Shown one piece after another: positions 11,897 to 24,229 of a stretch of DNA of 64,000 bases (positions within the stretch are counted from its first letter, which is position 1; each line of letters begins with the position of its first letter). The notes under the pieces are model-generated. The model was not told the origin of the DNA. It searched no databases and saw nothing but the letters and a program-made list of their open reading frames with translations. The translations under genes and the position numbers were made by a program. Source of the DNA: Acanthosepion pharaonis (Eukaryota; Mollusca; Cephalopoda; Sepiida; Sepiidae); NCBI GenBank assembly GCA_903632075.3, contig CAHIKZ030004736.1, forward strand, positions 372,001 through 436,000. Reading direction: 5' to 3'.

Positions 11897-12768
11897 TAAC
11901 CTATTTGAGATTTGGTTACTGCGTAATCTAGGACATGAGATTTGCCTTTTGTCTTTTTGAGGGGAATAGGAGGTAGACTTACTTCTGATTTTATTAATCT
12001 GAGCCACACCTGATTCCTCGATAGTGTTTGAGTCACACTTTACAGATATTACTCTTTGACAGTCCTCTGCCAGTTTTTGCAGAGTCAATCCTTGTTCGTT
12101 CTCAAGCTTGGTTAGTACCCGTCGTCTAACTTCGGCGTCTTCTGCTGATACTAGACCTTGTGCGAAAACTAAGCACTTGAAATCATCGGCAGTCAGTTCG
12201 GTTAGTTTAAAATCATTACAGAGCTTGTTTACCGATGCTGCAAACGTTAGAAATCTTGCTGGTTGTCTTTGACTGTGTTCAGACATTTCCAACGTTTGTG
12301 GAACAAGGTTGTGTTAGGCCCGAATAGTTCCGATAGGAGCTTAATAGTCTCTGAAAAATCCAAGTCAGTCGTTTTCTTGGGTAGTATAAAGTCTACGAAC
12401 CTACTATGTTCTGTAGTTCCCAGTTTCCTCAATAGAAAACGTACCTTCTTTTTACTGGACCATTGTTCACAGTCTACGTTGAAAATATCTTCGTAGCGCC
12501 TGTAAAAAGCGTCGAACATTTTGTCGTTTTCTGGCACGTATTCAAAGGTTTCCATTGAATTGTAGATTGTACTCTGGGAGAATATTATATCTTTTTCAGA
12601 GTTTGAGCCTTTTAATGCATTTACGAGTAATTCTTTAAGTTGTTTCTGCTGTAGTTCAGCATTCTGAAGCGTAATTTTTTGGAATTCCATTTGTTGTTTA
12701 TGTGATTCCAAAAATAGTTGTTGTCTTTCTTCTGCTTTTTGTCGCTGATCCAAATTTAGTTTTAACAT
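11897..12768 (-). pseudogene. Gypsy gag (capsid region), frameshifted
   Basis: Two overlapping minus frames make one gag. The first (12247-12768) opens with a Lys/Glu/Gln-rich helical stretch and then a capsid-like part (FDAFYRRYEDIF, LLRKLG). The second (to about 11897) continues with NKLCNDFKL and CQRVISVKC. A frameshift near 12250-12280 separates them. Gag would form the particle that packages element RNA. The frame then runs into unrelated GC-rich sequence where the nested insertion begins, so the zinc knuckle lies 1.5 kb away at 10329. Confidence 0.8.
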
Positions 12769-12769
12769 T

Positions 12770-13567
12770 TGGTCAACTGCTTTTTTGAAAATCTTCCATA
12801 TTTAAAATGACAGCTTTTTTTTTGCTTTTGAAACACGTGTACTAAGAGGAGGTACACAAAAAAATCTTGATAGATTTTTGTTACTTTTTTTCTTTTACAG
12901 AAAAAAAATATGGACAGACAATTAGTTAAACTAAACCAATTATATATGTTTAGCTTTTTTTTCCCCGTGGTTCCGTTAATTTTAACGTAATTGAATAAAT
13001 TTTCACCACACATGTATTTTTTTGTTTTTTATAGAGGTAAAAAAGAGAAAAAAAGAGAAAACTCACCTCAGTGAATTTGAGGGGAGAATAATTTTATGTT
13101 CAACTCAGTTACATAAAAAAAAAATTTAGATAGTTTTTTTCGAAAACTTGAGTACAATGGTAGTACTTCCTCTTGTGTTGTCAGTTTGTTTTACGAACAA
13201 CTGTTTTTTTTTCTGTGTGTGTGGGTGTGTAGAAATCGTTCTCGTATTGGACAGACTTTAATATTCCGTAGATGTCGAATCGCTAGTTCGTCAATGGTGT
13301 TTGGTATTGGAATATATGTAGACGCTGGGTGTTTCGTTTAAATCGCTAATGTATTAATACCAGATTAATTTCACGTTCAACACTGCTGTGGGAACGCGTG
13401 GAGTTTGTGTATTTTTCGAGTACTCTGTCGCTATTGATATGGTGAGAACGAAATTCTCGAGGCTTTTCTGTCGCCACTGTTGTGGGACTGGCAAGGTATT
13501 GTGGTTTTTCGGCGTGAATGCAGATGTGGGATTGGTAAGGTATTTAGGTTTCGCCGTGAGTGCGTTT
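12770..13567 (-). other. Gypsy leader between primer-binding site and gag
   Basis: AT-rich untranslated leader with several A/T homopolymers. Open frames here have no gag-like content. Confidence 0.5.
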
Positions 13568-13585
13568 CTAGAATCCTCGTCGCCA
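13568..13585 (-). other. tRNA primer-binding site of the gypsy element
   Basis: The minus strand reads TGGCGACGAGGATTCTAG directly after the LTR end. Starting with TGG (complement of the tRNA CCA tail) one base from the LTR is the standard place for minus-strand DNA priming. The tRNA species was not determined. Confidence 0.6.
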
Positions 13586-13586
13586 C

Positions 13587-13786
13587 TGATGTGGGTGCCA
13601 AAGTTGGGACCACAGAAGTAAAACACGAAACACGGATTAGATGTAAGAAAGATATATTAACAACAGGTTAGAGAGATAGTGTAAGCGGAGCTTACTATAT
13701 CACTCTCTAGAGTGCTATGTCGCCTACTTAATATAGGCCTGGAAGAGTCTATTGTGTAGGTAGTTTCCGGTCTCACAATACTTACA
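13587..13786 (-). repeat. 5' LTR of the Ty3/gypsy element
   Basis: On the minus strand it begins TGTAAGTATTG and ends CACCCACATCA, so it has TG...CA ends, and it is followed one base later by a primer-binding site. Its last 69 bp recur at 7886-7954 with two differences, the expected repeat at the other end of the element. The start is chosen from the TG terminus and is less certain than the end. Confidence 0.65.
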
Positions 13787-14739
13787 AAGAGACATTTGTC
13801 GTTTAAAATTAAAAATAAATTTAAAGAAAAACCTTTAGTGGAAAGACAACCTTACAACCACTTCGGATTTACATCTGGGCTGAAGCCCAGGGGCTCCAAG
13901 ACTAGAGGTGCTCCTAACTGCCCTTTAGTCTAGGGGCCCTGATAGAACTAAAAAAATAAAGATATAAGAACAGAGAGGATTTGTTTATTTTCAGACGCCT
14001 TTGAACTAATTTGAAATAATTTAGACTATTTTGCTTCTCTAATTAATTTCTTTTTAATTCAATGAGCCCCCTTGAAAGGGGGGGGATATACGCAACGAAG
14101 ACCGTACTCTACCCACAAATAATTCTATTTGCCCCGGAGACTCTAAAGGCTTAAATTCAGCCCACTTACTACCATTAGAATTTCGAAACAGTCGTTGCTA
14201 TAAACTGGATTATCAATAGGATATTGGCCAGTTGTTAAATCAATAAATTAAATTTATCAATGATTTTCTTCGATGAGAATTGATCGAAAATCTGGTCACT
14301 TAAGAGGATTTACATCGACTTTTTGATGACAGTTACCGCTTCTTCATCATATCATCATATCTTCACTAATTTCCAATCAGTGTTCATTCTACCAGAAATC
14401 ATACGTTAATTCAATGACGTGAAAATTTAACAAACTGATTACATGACAATGTCTGAACGATGAACGTAAACTTTAACTTGCAAGGCGAGAAAATTATATT
14501 ATCCAATTTGAAGTCTTGTGTTCTTTTTTTTAAAAGCTGCTAACTCGTGCCATCAAACAAAGGAATCTCGAGTAATGTGAAATTTTTGCGCTTCTGGTTC
14601 CTCGCAGTCGTGTTATAGTTCCAGCCTTAAACTGTTACCCACGCAGGCAGTTTTAATGCACCGGTTGTGTAATACAAAAGTTGTGAGTCTTTAATGTTCA
14701 CTTTATGGTAAATACTTACCGACTAGACGTCTTAATTGA

Positions 14740-14767
14740 CATATATATATATATATATATATATATG

Positions 14768-14798
<31 letters not shown>
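14740..14798. repeat. Two (TA)n blocks split by GCCAA
   Basis: Both blocks end in the same TATATGCCAA, suggesting a local duplication. Confidence 0.9.
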
Positions 14799-14801
<3 letters not shown>

Positions 14802-15005
14802 AATTTTCCCTGACGATCCGTTTAGGTGAAACCTAAGTAGGTTTGTCTGGCTCAATAGGTTTATCTAGGTCTGCTCTACGGTTGTATTGAGCTCTTTTGT
14901 TAGTTAGTTGTTTACTCGTATCGGGATTTTTTCTTTGGGCTTCAAACCTGCATCTGTGCGATTTTTTTCATGTTTGTAGCTCTTTCTTTTTTTAAAACCT
15001 TTTTT

Positions 15006-15049
15006 CCCTCGAGATTGATTTGATTATTGGCAAATCAAAAATTCGAGGG
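15006..15049. repeat. Imperfect hairpin
   Basis: CCCTCGA...GATTT / AAATC...TCGAGGG with a few mismatches inside. Confidence 0.6.
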
Positions 15050-15071
15050 TTTTTCGAAACGAGTATAGTTA

Positions 15072-15072
<1 letters not shown>

Positions 15073-15112
<40 letters not shown>
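15073..15112. repeat. (TA)n microsatellite
   Basis: Uninterrupted AT dinucleotides. Confidence 0.95.
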
Positions 15113-15115
<3 letters not shown>

Positions 15116-16399
15116 TAATTTCCTAATTCGTCATAAATTTTCGATACCTAACATTTAAAATGAATTTTAATAAATGAAAAAGCATTCTTGAAGATTTTAT
15201 TTTAGCTTTAATGGAAAGCTAAATGATTAAATTTACTATTTCCAGTAAGTAAAACATTCTGTTGTATTTCAAATAAAATTATGTAGATGGGAATCTCAAT
15301 TGTTTGGTCGATTTAAGAAAATTATCTTAAAAGCGGGCATTTTCTCAATTTTAAGAAATTCGTAAACAAAACAAATTTATCACTTTTAAAAATCTTCCAA
15401 AAATAAAATATATATTTATGACACGTTATTTGAGTAAAATTAGCAAATTTAAAGTTAAATTAATTTGATTTGAAATAAATATTACTTATAGCATAAAAAA
15501 GTAATATGTAAGCATTTGTTAATAACAGATCTTGATTTTATTTGATCTTTATTGACGTATAGATAAGTTTTGAGGTGATAACAGCTAGTATGGATGACCA
15601 GAATTAGTATAAATTAACGAAATCTAAATGAACGCATTTTTTTCGTTTTTTACAAATTAACAATTATCTAATATTTTATTGACTTTTAGTTACCATTGAA
15701 GATGCTTAATGAAAAATTTTAAAAATTTAAAGTACTATAAATCTTTCTTAAATTAATTTTTAAATTTAATAAAAGATGAAATTAAAATAAAGATATGTAA
15801 GTAACAAAATTAACAAACTAATCTGGAATTTTTTTATAATAATTAAAATATTGTTTACTCATTAATAGTTAATATTTTAATTAACATTAGCTAAAAAAAA
15901 TTTTCTACTTTGTTCAATCCAAGCACGTGACCTTTTCATAATAATGACATGTTTAGGCTATCATATATGAAAAAAGGAACAATTAAAGTGAAAAAATAAA
16001 AATTTATTTTAAAAATAGAATAGTAAATAACGTTTATTATTTTTTTCAATTTTGGATTCGTAAATTTCGTTTCTACTTAATTACAATATCATATCCAGGA
16101 AATAGCCCAATACAGAATTTTAAATGATTTTTAAACTATTCTAAATTATTATAATTAAAATTTTTAAAAAGTGAAAAAATTCTTGTAAAAATTCATTATT
16201 CATCGAAAAAAATATATTTCTTCAGACAATAGTGTCCTTAATATAACTTATTTACAAAAGCAATTAAAAGCTTTTTTAATAAAATAATGTCATAGTTTGG
16301 TTACATTTTTTTAGTTTACTATTCGGAGCAGATTTTCTGTTAGAATGGTAAAAGTTTGAAAAAAAATCAGGTGATTTACATTTTCCAAGAGGTCCCACT

Positions 16400-16860
16400 T
16401 TTAACTAATAAAAATTCAGGAAATAGAAAGATATTTCACGAAAATTAATGAAATTAAGTAAGTGGGGGATGTAACATTTTTAAAAACAATATTTTTAGTA
16501 AAATTTTGTAAAACCAAAAATTACAAAAATAATTTCATTCATTTGTGAATAAGTCCTGAAAGTTTCATTAAAATACAACAATTATTTGATCTTTACAAGA
16601 ATTTCTAAATTAATGTATTTTTACCGGAAAAAAAGCAGCAAAAAGTATTTTGTAATTATTACACGGGTACGATGATGTAAACAAGATTTTGAATCCAAAT
16701 TTTGAACGTGCTAGAAAAGATTAAACAATTTAAAAAAATAATCGAAAAATACTTTGGTGTTTTATCTTAATAATAGCAAACATTTTGACGATTAAACTGT
16801 TTTTCTTATTAAGTTTTCGGCCTTTTTCATTATGCTATGCTGTTTTCCTGCGAAAAAGTG
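16400..16860 (-). repeat. Unclassified AT-rich repeat
   Basis: Its reverse complement shares CAAATAATT...TTTTAATGAAACTTTCAGG and neighbouring sequence with 27620-27960. Confidence 0.55.
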
Positions 16861-17030
16861 GAGGTACCTATATATATGAACAGACATAGGCGACAGTATG
16901 TGTCATGATAAACGCAATCGTCAGACGTTGTGCGTTGCGTTTTTGTTCGACTTTTTATATATACAGGTCAATGATGCATGGTGGGTAGTCTATTGCCTTG
17001 TGGGTAGTCTATTATTCTAAAGGTGGGCGT
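16860..17030 (+). repeat. Hairpin repeat family, related copy
   Basis: GGCGACAGTATGTGTCATGA, AACGCAATCGTCAGAC and GTGGGTAGTCTATT; the last phrase is the reverse of the 23.1 kb loop. Confidence 0.55.
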
Positions 17031-17199
17031 GGTTATTTGTTTGAATTAATTTATTTTACTTGTTTTTGTTTATTTTATTTTATTTATTTTCATTTATTTT
17101 TGTTTGTTTTCAGTTTTTGAATTTTAAGTACTGTAGTAATTTGTTTCCGTGTTTGCATTATGAGATGAGTTCTGATCGTTTATTTGGCAGTTTGTTTAG

Positions 17200-17525
17200 T
17201 TCTTAGAAGGTAATTATGAGTATTTTTTCCTTCAGGCAGAGTTTACAGTTTTTGTATTTATTGTTGTTAGCTGATGTTGTTTTCCTTATTTTCCATGAAT
17301 TTTTTGTGTAACTTTTTTTTTGTTTTTAATCTCCTAGATATGTTTAGAAAATATTGTGATCTTCACGTATAATACTATTTGTAAAGGATCTTTTGTTTGC
17401 GTAGTTTCTTTGTTTCCAGATTCCTTCAGTTACTCTTAAATATATTTTCTTCGTTATCTGCTGATTTTACAGTGGATTGGTATATTACATTTTTCTGTAA
17501 GCAAGAACAAATGTCCCTTAAACGG
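17200..17525 (-). pseudogene. PLE GIY-YIG fragment, second copy
   Basis: Matches 57110-57500 along its length (AATCTCCTAGATATGTTT, GTAAAGGATCTTTTGT, GATTTTACAGTG), with many stops in every frame. Confidence 0.65.
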
Positions 17526-17534
17526 TAATTGCTT

Positions 17535-17536
<2 letters not shown>

Positions 17537-17579
<43 letters not shown>
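17537..17579. repeat. (TA)n microsatellite
   Basis: Borders the inverted SINE tail at 17580. Confidence 0.95.
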
Positions 17580-17581
<2 letters not shown>

Positions 17582-17732
17582 GTTTATACGTTATTTTTAT
17601 GGATGCAACTAATTTGAGTAATTGCTCTGTTTTTAATAAAACAGTATTATTTACATTTACCGGCCTGAATGTTCGAGAAATTTCGCAGAAAATATGAGGA
17701 AATTTGAGCTTTGCTAAGCCGAAAATCGTCTG

Positions 17733-17832
17733 TGAGTGAATCGGTTAACAATACATTAGGCTAAATAATGGTTTCCGCATGGGAAACATGTTCGACTCCT
17801 GTCGGATAACGCTTATTTTCTGCGAAAAATAA
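17733..17832 (+). mobile_element. tRNA-derived SINE head
   Basis: AATCGGTTAACAATACATTAG (A-box side) and ATGTTCGACTCCTGTCGG (B box). Member of a five-copy family. The matching tail lies upstream in inverted orientation (17580-17697). Confidence 0.65.
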
Positions 17833-18281
17833 TAAGAAAAATATCAAAATTGAACTTAATATATTGAAATGATTATAATTATCTAAGGAAGTTTCTAATT
17901 TAACATCTACATTTATGTCAACATGTTTAAAGTTTAAGCTATATTAAATAATTCACATGTACGTTGAAAAAAATTAATATTTATCATCTTATGTATAATA
18001 AAAGGAACCAATAAAAGGAAGATTAAATAAAAGAAAAATCTACACTAAAATTAGAAAAAATGCCTTTAGAATAAAATGAAAGAAGACATGCCTTTAGAAT
18101 AAATTTTATAAGATAACAATATATAAAAAATAATTATATATATTATAATTAATGTATTTATGTATTATATTTAATTATGTATTATTTAATCTTAATTTTT
18201 TCTTTGTATTGAGCAATTTTTTAAAAGTAAGTGCTACGAAAAATGGAATTTTACTCCATCTGTTATTTCTCTCATTATTTG

Positions 18282-18283
<2 letters not shown>

Positions 18284-18352
<69 letters not shown>
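18284..18352. repeat. (TA)n(TG)n microsatellite
   Basis: Borders a PLE 3' flank. Confidence 0.95.
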
Positions 18353-18610
18353 ATGCTAATGTATATTTGAACAGCAATCTTTCTTTTAAGCATCTAGATA
18401 ATGTAGACAAGGAAAATTTAATTAATTTTTTTTACTTAATTTTTCCAGCATCTTTACGTTTTTCTGCTTTGTAGGAGTCAGAGAGTACAGAAATTTTCCA
18501 GAAATTTTCATTGTCCCATGTTCTTTCGGACACTTCCTTAGCCATTTTCAAGGGTGTTTTATTTTTGGTGTTTCCATTGAAAGAAATAAGGTGAGGTTAA
18601 TAGTAGGAGT
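18352..18610 (-). mobile_element. PLE 3' flank only (family X, third copy)
   Basis: Starts after (TA)n(TG)n, with GCAATC...TTTAAGCAT and a T-rich stretch like the 39.6 kb copy. It carries a degraded motif (CTTGAAAATGGCTA ... GTCCGAAAG) at 18520-18553. No coding part remains. Confidence 0.5.
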
Positions 18611-18819
18611 GCTCCAATTAATTGATAACAAATTATAATACACAGAAAATTAAATATATTCTATTGAAAAATAAATATATTTTCAAACTTAGTACTCATA
18701 TTCAACCTAGAAAAAAAGTTTAATGAATAAACCATCATCATGTTCGAGGAATGTTCCGAAAGTGACAGTATGTCTAAATCGGGCGATTCCCGTTCATGCT
18801 GGCCATCAAATTCATGTTA

Positions 18820-19590
18820 AGCCGCTAATCTTCCTTCTGAAAAGACTCCTGATATAATCGCCAAATCGATGCAAAACAGGACAGGTAGGAATCTTCATGC
18901 TGGGTGGTGACGTAGAACTGAAAATTTTCGTGCAACCATTCCCTAACCCTAAACTTAACCCTGTGTCCCGTGGGTCGTGTGAAGGGAAGAATAATCTTAC
19001 TCGGCACATGTTATCACCCCTATAATCCAAAGCTTTAACCTCGTCGAGCACCTTTCATGTAGGCATTGCATTTACCCCCAGGATCGTCGGTAAAAAGTGA
19101 AGCGGCATGATATGATCGTGTTAGAAACATCCAGGACTATCACAAGCAATGTGAACTTAATGTGCAACACCGGATGTTCGTTATCACATTCAAGATGGCG
19201 GCCTTCAGCTAGCCCTTGTGTGGCTGTAGTCGAGGGAATTCAAAACAAGGGCATATGTTGTAGCTGACATAGTCTTGAAATTTCAAGGCTTTGTGAGAGG
19301 AAAAACAGTCCTGGTGGAACACGTACGGCCACTCCTCGGCGCATCCGGATGTTGATCATTGCATTGATCCTGTCATTGCGTAAAGAAATCGGCCGGTATG
19401 GTTTATTCCGTCTTTGTTCACGACTTCCAGGAACAACAAAAACAGGGCCGGTACATACAACTCCTAACTCTTACGACCGTGGCGGTGGGGAGGTCAAGCC
19501 TGATTGGGAACCCAAGGAAGTGTTTTGTGACCCTCGCTATCTTATCAACATTTGCTTTTTTCTACTGACATTTATATACGTTACAAATTA
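18820..19590. other. Unassigned region of higher complexity with a YY1-type site
   Basis: Less AT-rich than its surroundings. It contains TTCAAGATGGCGGCC at about 19194, a close match to the YY1 consensus, and AACCCTAAACTTAACCCT at 18948. No open frame with recognisable content. It could be a promoter/first-exon area or an unrecognised repeat. Confidence 0.3.
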
Positions 19591-19599
19591 AACTAAGCA

Positions 19600-20829
19600 C
19601 TACTGACTATTAAAGGGTAAAGGTTTTTCGCGGATTTTGATGTCATTTTGTACCCTTTTTTGTCCAAATCCGTGAATTTGTTTTTCCCCTGCTAAGTCTC
19701 GGTAAAACACTATATAAAATTCATTATTTTACTATTATTCAACAAAAAAATCTTTTTAAAGTTGATTTTAAAAATTGTTGTAAAGCATTGCTCATTTATT
19801 TAAGATGGAATAATCTATCATGACATGTCTCTAATTTTTATATAGGCAGATATATTTTATTATTTTCAATTTTTCTAGTTGAATTGTTCACCTATATTGC
19901 ATATGATTCATTATTGTACATAATAAGATTACAAAAAAAATTGTATTTTATGTGAATACTATCTCATGAAAATTGACATGTATTAGAATGTGGGGCCTCA
20001 TATCATATTCGGCGGGCTCCGTATCATAGACTCAGTGGGGTCCCAACAGACCTTTCATAGATTACTGTGAAAAAACACGTAAATCTGTGAGTTGTGCTCA
20101 TAAACATTTGGCAGAAGTAACACCAAAATGGCTTGGGATTTCATTTCGTGTCAGATTGGTAACCACCGTGTTAATGCTCCCGATACGTCTGAAAGAGAAA
20201 TGAAGAAATAGCGCGTTATATTACGTTAGTTTTTTTTTTTTTTTTTTCATTTATGCCTCACAAAATGTGTGTCCAAGTTGGAGGACATCGGCTACTGTTT
20301 GACCTGGGGAAGGATGGGCTCCACCAGCTTTACTTGTCCCAAGACACGCTACGCATGAATGAATAACTCTTTGATTTTCAGCCCAGATATGTGGAAGGAA
20401 CTGATAAGGTGCTCACCTGCGCAGTGACCCTAAGACCACGCCCAGCGACCATACACGGCCTGTTCTCAAATACCTGACATACACACTGTATATAAATTAA
20501 GTGCCAAACAATAAGGCAGAAGTAGATGAGATGGCTTTACCCTCCCTTATAGAAATGGACTCAGATGATGTATATGTAAAAAGCGCAGCCGTGCCAATAT
20601 AGCCTGAACAGACATAAGACAGGAATCGGGTTTTACACCGTTTGACTATAGGAGGATTGATGTGGTCAGAAAGATGGTACACAAGTTTTTTTGTTTGTAT
20701 TTTTTTTAGGTAAAAAGAGCGGTAGGATACCAGGATATACATCAATTTTGCAAAGACATCTGATCAGGTGACAAGAAATTGCATCCAGGATTATTCAGCT
20801 GAATTCCGGACATTTCATTGCTTTCTGCG
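19600..20829. other. No gene recognised
   Basis: AT-rich to 20230 with a T17-type run, then mixed sequence that may be LINE 3' material. Confidence 0.5.
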
Positions 20830-21120
20830 TTCGCCAGATTTAAAGCCCATTGTACACGTATGGTAAATATGGACCTTCCCGGCTAGGACCCACCATGCCA
20901 CTCACGAACCACTGCTTCTTCCTCCGAACCATTGCTCTGTGGAACAAACTCCCAAGAGGATGTTTCTCCGATCACTACAATCATAACCTGTTCAAGGCTA
21001 AGGATAACCGTTATCTTCCCCACCTATCCGCATAAAGTGTGCCTCTTATTCTGTTAAGCCTCTACATCGAGTGGCCCCGGGCCTTGAACAGAGTGACCCG
21101 TACTTTTAAAGAAAATGGTT
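20830..21120 (+). pseudogene. LINE C-terminus (family B2)
   Basis: Reads NHCFFLRTIALWNKLPRGCF and NHNLFKAKDNRYLPHL, the conserved LWN-LP end of a CR1/Jockey-type ORF2. Confidence 0.7.
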
Positions 21121-21302
21121 AACCTCAAAAAAGTACCCGCAGCCACAACTAAGAAACACAAATCAATGATGAAAAACCCAGTATGATAATCGGGATAGAT
21201 ATACAACGACGCAAGCGCGTCGTACACTCTGTGCTACTTAACCATAGCCACTATTATTCAGGCGAATAGAGGCGCTTCATGTTAGTATGTAGATTCCTTT
21301 AG

Positions 21303-21304
<2 letters not shown>

Positions 21305-21365
<61 letters not shown>
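21305..21365. repeat. (TA)n microsatellite
   Basis: Uninterrupted AT dinucleotides. Confidence 0.95.
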
Positions 21366-21367
<2 letters not shown>

Positions 21368-22212
21368 AGTATTGGCTGTATTTGTGCAACAATTTTGCTT
21401 GTTTACGAGTTTGGTTAAAGGCCAATGAAAGTGTGTATTTTTTGTGTTATTTTTTTTCTACATTTCCGACTATTTTCCTGGTTTCGTAAAAATTTTCCAT
21501 ATAAATTGTCCAATGTTTCAGTGCGTTCGGCTTTCATAAGCCCTTGTGAAAGAAAAGAGTTTTTCTTGTGTCATGTTGGTTTCATCATTTTTAAAATATC
21601 GCGTCATCACATGTTCAGTCGTGTTGTCTGGCAGTTGTTTTTTTTTATTTTTATCCTGAAATATATTCAGTATGTTTGTTCCTAGATTTGAGAATATTTT
21701 TTTTATTGATGTTCGATTATTTGTTTTTTTACGCATAAGGCTTCTCGTATTTATAGTCGCTTTTTACAGTTTATGTGTATAGTATTTTGTGTTATTGGTA
21801 ATGATTGTTCCTTTATTGGTAGGGATTGACAGAAAATCAGGAAAAAGCACCGAAATACATGTACGTAGAAACGTCGGAAGCCTTTATTTTCTGCAGTAAA
21901 TATTTACTTTTGAATATAATCACTTTTTATCAATGCACCCAACGCAGCGTTGGTTATAATATAGTTCTCTATAAGATCTATTTAAGTTAAAAATTCACGG
22001 TAGTAAGTACATGAGAGACTACAGACTAATTTCTGTATTAATAGGTGGCAATTTTCTGTATTAACAGGTTTGCATCGACGACAGTTCCTGGATAAAACGT
22101 AAAGCCAAAAGAAAACATAAATATGGGAGAAAATAAATTCAATTATTTATTTACAAAATTAACATTTTTTCAAACCATACACATGTCAGCATAAACATGC
22201 ATGAACAAATAC

Positions 22213-22255
22213 GTACATACATACATACATACATACATACATACATACATACATA
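22213..22255. repeat. (CATA)n microsatellite
   Basis: About ten tetranucleotide units. Confidence 0.95.
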
Positions 22256-22975
22256 ATAGCTATCAACCCATTGAGCGAGTATGATCATCGCTATCAAGTT
22301 TGATTGATGTTATCGTTTTTCGTGAGAAGTGTAACGGCTCTTGAAGCCAGCAAATTAACTGCAATGCCTATCACAGACGTGACAACCTAAGGTGTTTTGT
22401 ACAGGACCTGACAAATGTTTTGTAGAGGCTGTTCAGCTTGATCGTGGGTCTTCATGTAACGGGTGAGACCGGAGCAGTTTATGTAGATTTTCTTAAACAC
22501 ACTGCATGATAAGTTATTTCCTGGGTAGTACTAATCGTAATTGTCGAAAGGTCTACCAATATGCTTATTCTTGTGCCTAACGCGGCTTACATTGGAGAGA
22601 CATAGTCTGCCATATTCATCACATGTATATTGATGGACATACATACATACATGTTTATATGCGCCAATATGTGTGTGTGTGTGTGTTTCACTGAATACGA
22701 TGGACAAGATGAAGGAGAAATATTTTATTATCCAGATTTTATAGCATTCTTACAATATTTTATGATGAATATGTGTGTTTTGAAACTGTGCTTTGTATTT
22801 GCCGAAAGCACTCGGCACTATGATGACTATGGAGAGTTTCTATATTCATTTAGTCCTCATAAATGATAAATTGGTAAAAGACTAGAAAAAGTGAATATTC
22901 CATGCTCGTCTTAATCAAGCAAACACGCGGACACAAGTATATATGTAATTTATGAATATAGATAATACATAAAAT

Positions 22976-22979
<4 letters not shown>

Positions 22980-23010
<31 letters not shown>
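22980..23010. repeat. (TA)n microsatellite
   Basis: Borders the hairpin repeat at 23014. Confidence 0.95.
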
Positions 23011-23013
<3 letters not shown>

Positions 23014-23014
<1 letters not shown>

Positions 23015-23251
23015 GAACATAGAAGTCAACACTTAGAGGCGACAGTCTGTAAACGTTTTCCGGTAAAATAACCGCCAAAATAGACTACCCACAATGCACC
23101 ACTGACCCGTATATATAAATAGCCGAGAAAAATAACAGCACTGTCGCCTCTAAGTATTGACTTCTATGTTCACTTTTATATTTACACACGCTCTATCTCT
23201 GATATTGAGAACTTTATCCCATAAATATTGCACATCTTAAGACTATATTTC

Positions 23252-23270
<19 letters not shown>
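23014..23270 (+). repeat. Hairpin repeat family, copy with 32-bp arms
   Basis: Arms 23014-23045 and 23141-23172 are reverse complements with one mismatch (TGAACATAGAAGTCAA... / ...GACTTCTATGTTCA). A conserved flank follows (TTATATTTACACACGCTCTA, GATATTGAGAAC), ending in (AT)n. Confidence 0.8.

Positions 23271-23311
<41 letters not shown>
23256..23311. repeat. (TA)n microsatellite
   Basis: Ends the hairpin repeat. Confidence 0.95.
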
Positions 23312-23312
<1 letters not shown>

Positions 23313-23419
23313 TCGCGAAAACTATTACCAATCACGATAAATGGATGTTCCTTTATGCAGTGAGCGCCTATCGGGCCTTAAGCTCAACACAAAACCTCAA
23401 GTGGATCGCGTACATATGA

Positions 23420-23990
23420 TCTTTCGCTAAAGATATTGGATCCTGCTATCATCTACCTTTACAGGGGCCAGATCAGGCCTAAAATGGAGTACTACTGCTA
23501 TATATGGGCAGGGGTCTGCACTGCCATTACTTTCTAGTCTCGACAGAGTCCAAAAGCGTCTTCGTGTCTTTGTCGGTGACAAATTATTTTCCACCCTAAA
23601 ACCCCTTTTTCATAGACGAATCGTCGCAAGCCTCTCGCTAATCTATCGTTATATCCAGGGAAGTGCGAACTACATTCCTTAGCTACACCAGTTCTAACCT
23701 TCACGGCTAAGACGCTCCATGCTACGCACATTGTAGCGAACCAACCTCATTCCTTTCGAATTCCATTGGTGAGCAGCTTCTTGCCACGAACCACTGTTCT
23801 GTGGAACCGAATCCCATGCGGATATTTTTTGATCACTATAATTTTAACCTGTTCATGTCTAGGGTTAACCCAATCTTTCCCACATATCCGAATAAATTTT
23901 GCCTCCTAATCTGTAATCTGTGTAACTCACGGTTCTTGTACAGTGTTAACTTCACTGTGAAAAATAATATGCATATACATATATCCATAT
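23420..23990 (+). pseudogene. LINE C-terminus (family B2)
   Basis: Decayed: KMEYYCYIWAGVCTA, then KCELHSLATPVLTFTAKT, then PRTTVLWNRIPCGYFFDHY and NLFMSRVN. Same family as 20830. Confidence 0.7.
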
Positions 23991-24229
23991 AGAAATTTAA
24001 ATGCATATGGGTGTATATGTGCGTGTGTGTCTATATGCATATTCGAAACATTTTCATTTTTTTATTTTATTAAAAATTATGTTTCCAAATTTGTATTCAG
24101 TCTTTAATTTAATTTTAATTTCCAGTCTTTAATCTTGAAAGGTTTGGGCTATAAATTTTTATGTCTTATATATATATGTATGTATGTATGTGTGTGTGTG
24201 TGTGTGTGTACACAGATATGGGTTAGGTC

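Larger units (their letters stand above)
7886..13786 (-). mobile_element. Degenerate Ty3/gypsy LTR retrotransposon
   Basis: Reading on the minus strand: 5' LTR, tRNA primer-binding site, gag, nucleocapsid plus protease, reverse transcriptase, RNase H, integrase zinc finger, then a 69-bp scrap of the 3' LTR. The order PR-RT-RH-IN is that of Ty3/gypsy (Metaviridae-type) elements. The copy is dead: frameshifts in gag and between protease and RT, an in-frame TAA at about 9163, a nested insertion in gag near 10.33-11.89 kb, and loss of most of the integrase core with most of the 3' LTR. I saw no matching 5-bp target duplication. Confidence 0.9.
13787..16399. other. No gene recognised
   Basis: AT-rich, (TA)n blocks and one imperfect hairpin. 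13860-13930 is GC-richer (GGGCTGAAGCCCAGGGGCTCC) without recognised content. Confidence 0.6.
21121..22979. other. No gene recognised
   Basis: Microsatellites. 22290-22600 is unique-looking, without coding signal. Confidence 0.55.

Noticed and set aside
18152..18393. Open frames rich in Tyr-Ile repeats here and at many other places
   Set aside because: They are readings of (TA)n microsatellites, seen on both strands, with no conserved content.
18948..18966. CCCTAA-like repeats as interstitial telomere
   Set aside because: Only two or three imperfect units (CTAACCCTAAACTTAACCCT).
22630..22866. 78-residue frame with an acidic/aromatic stretch
   Set aside because: Contains (TG)n translation and no family signal; no splice context.
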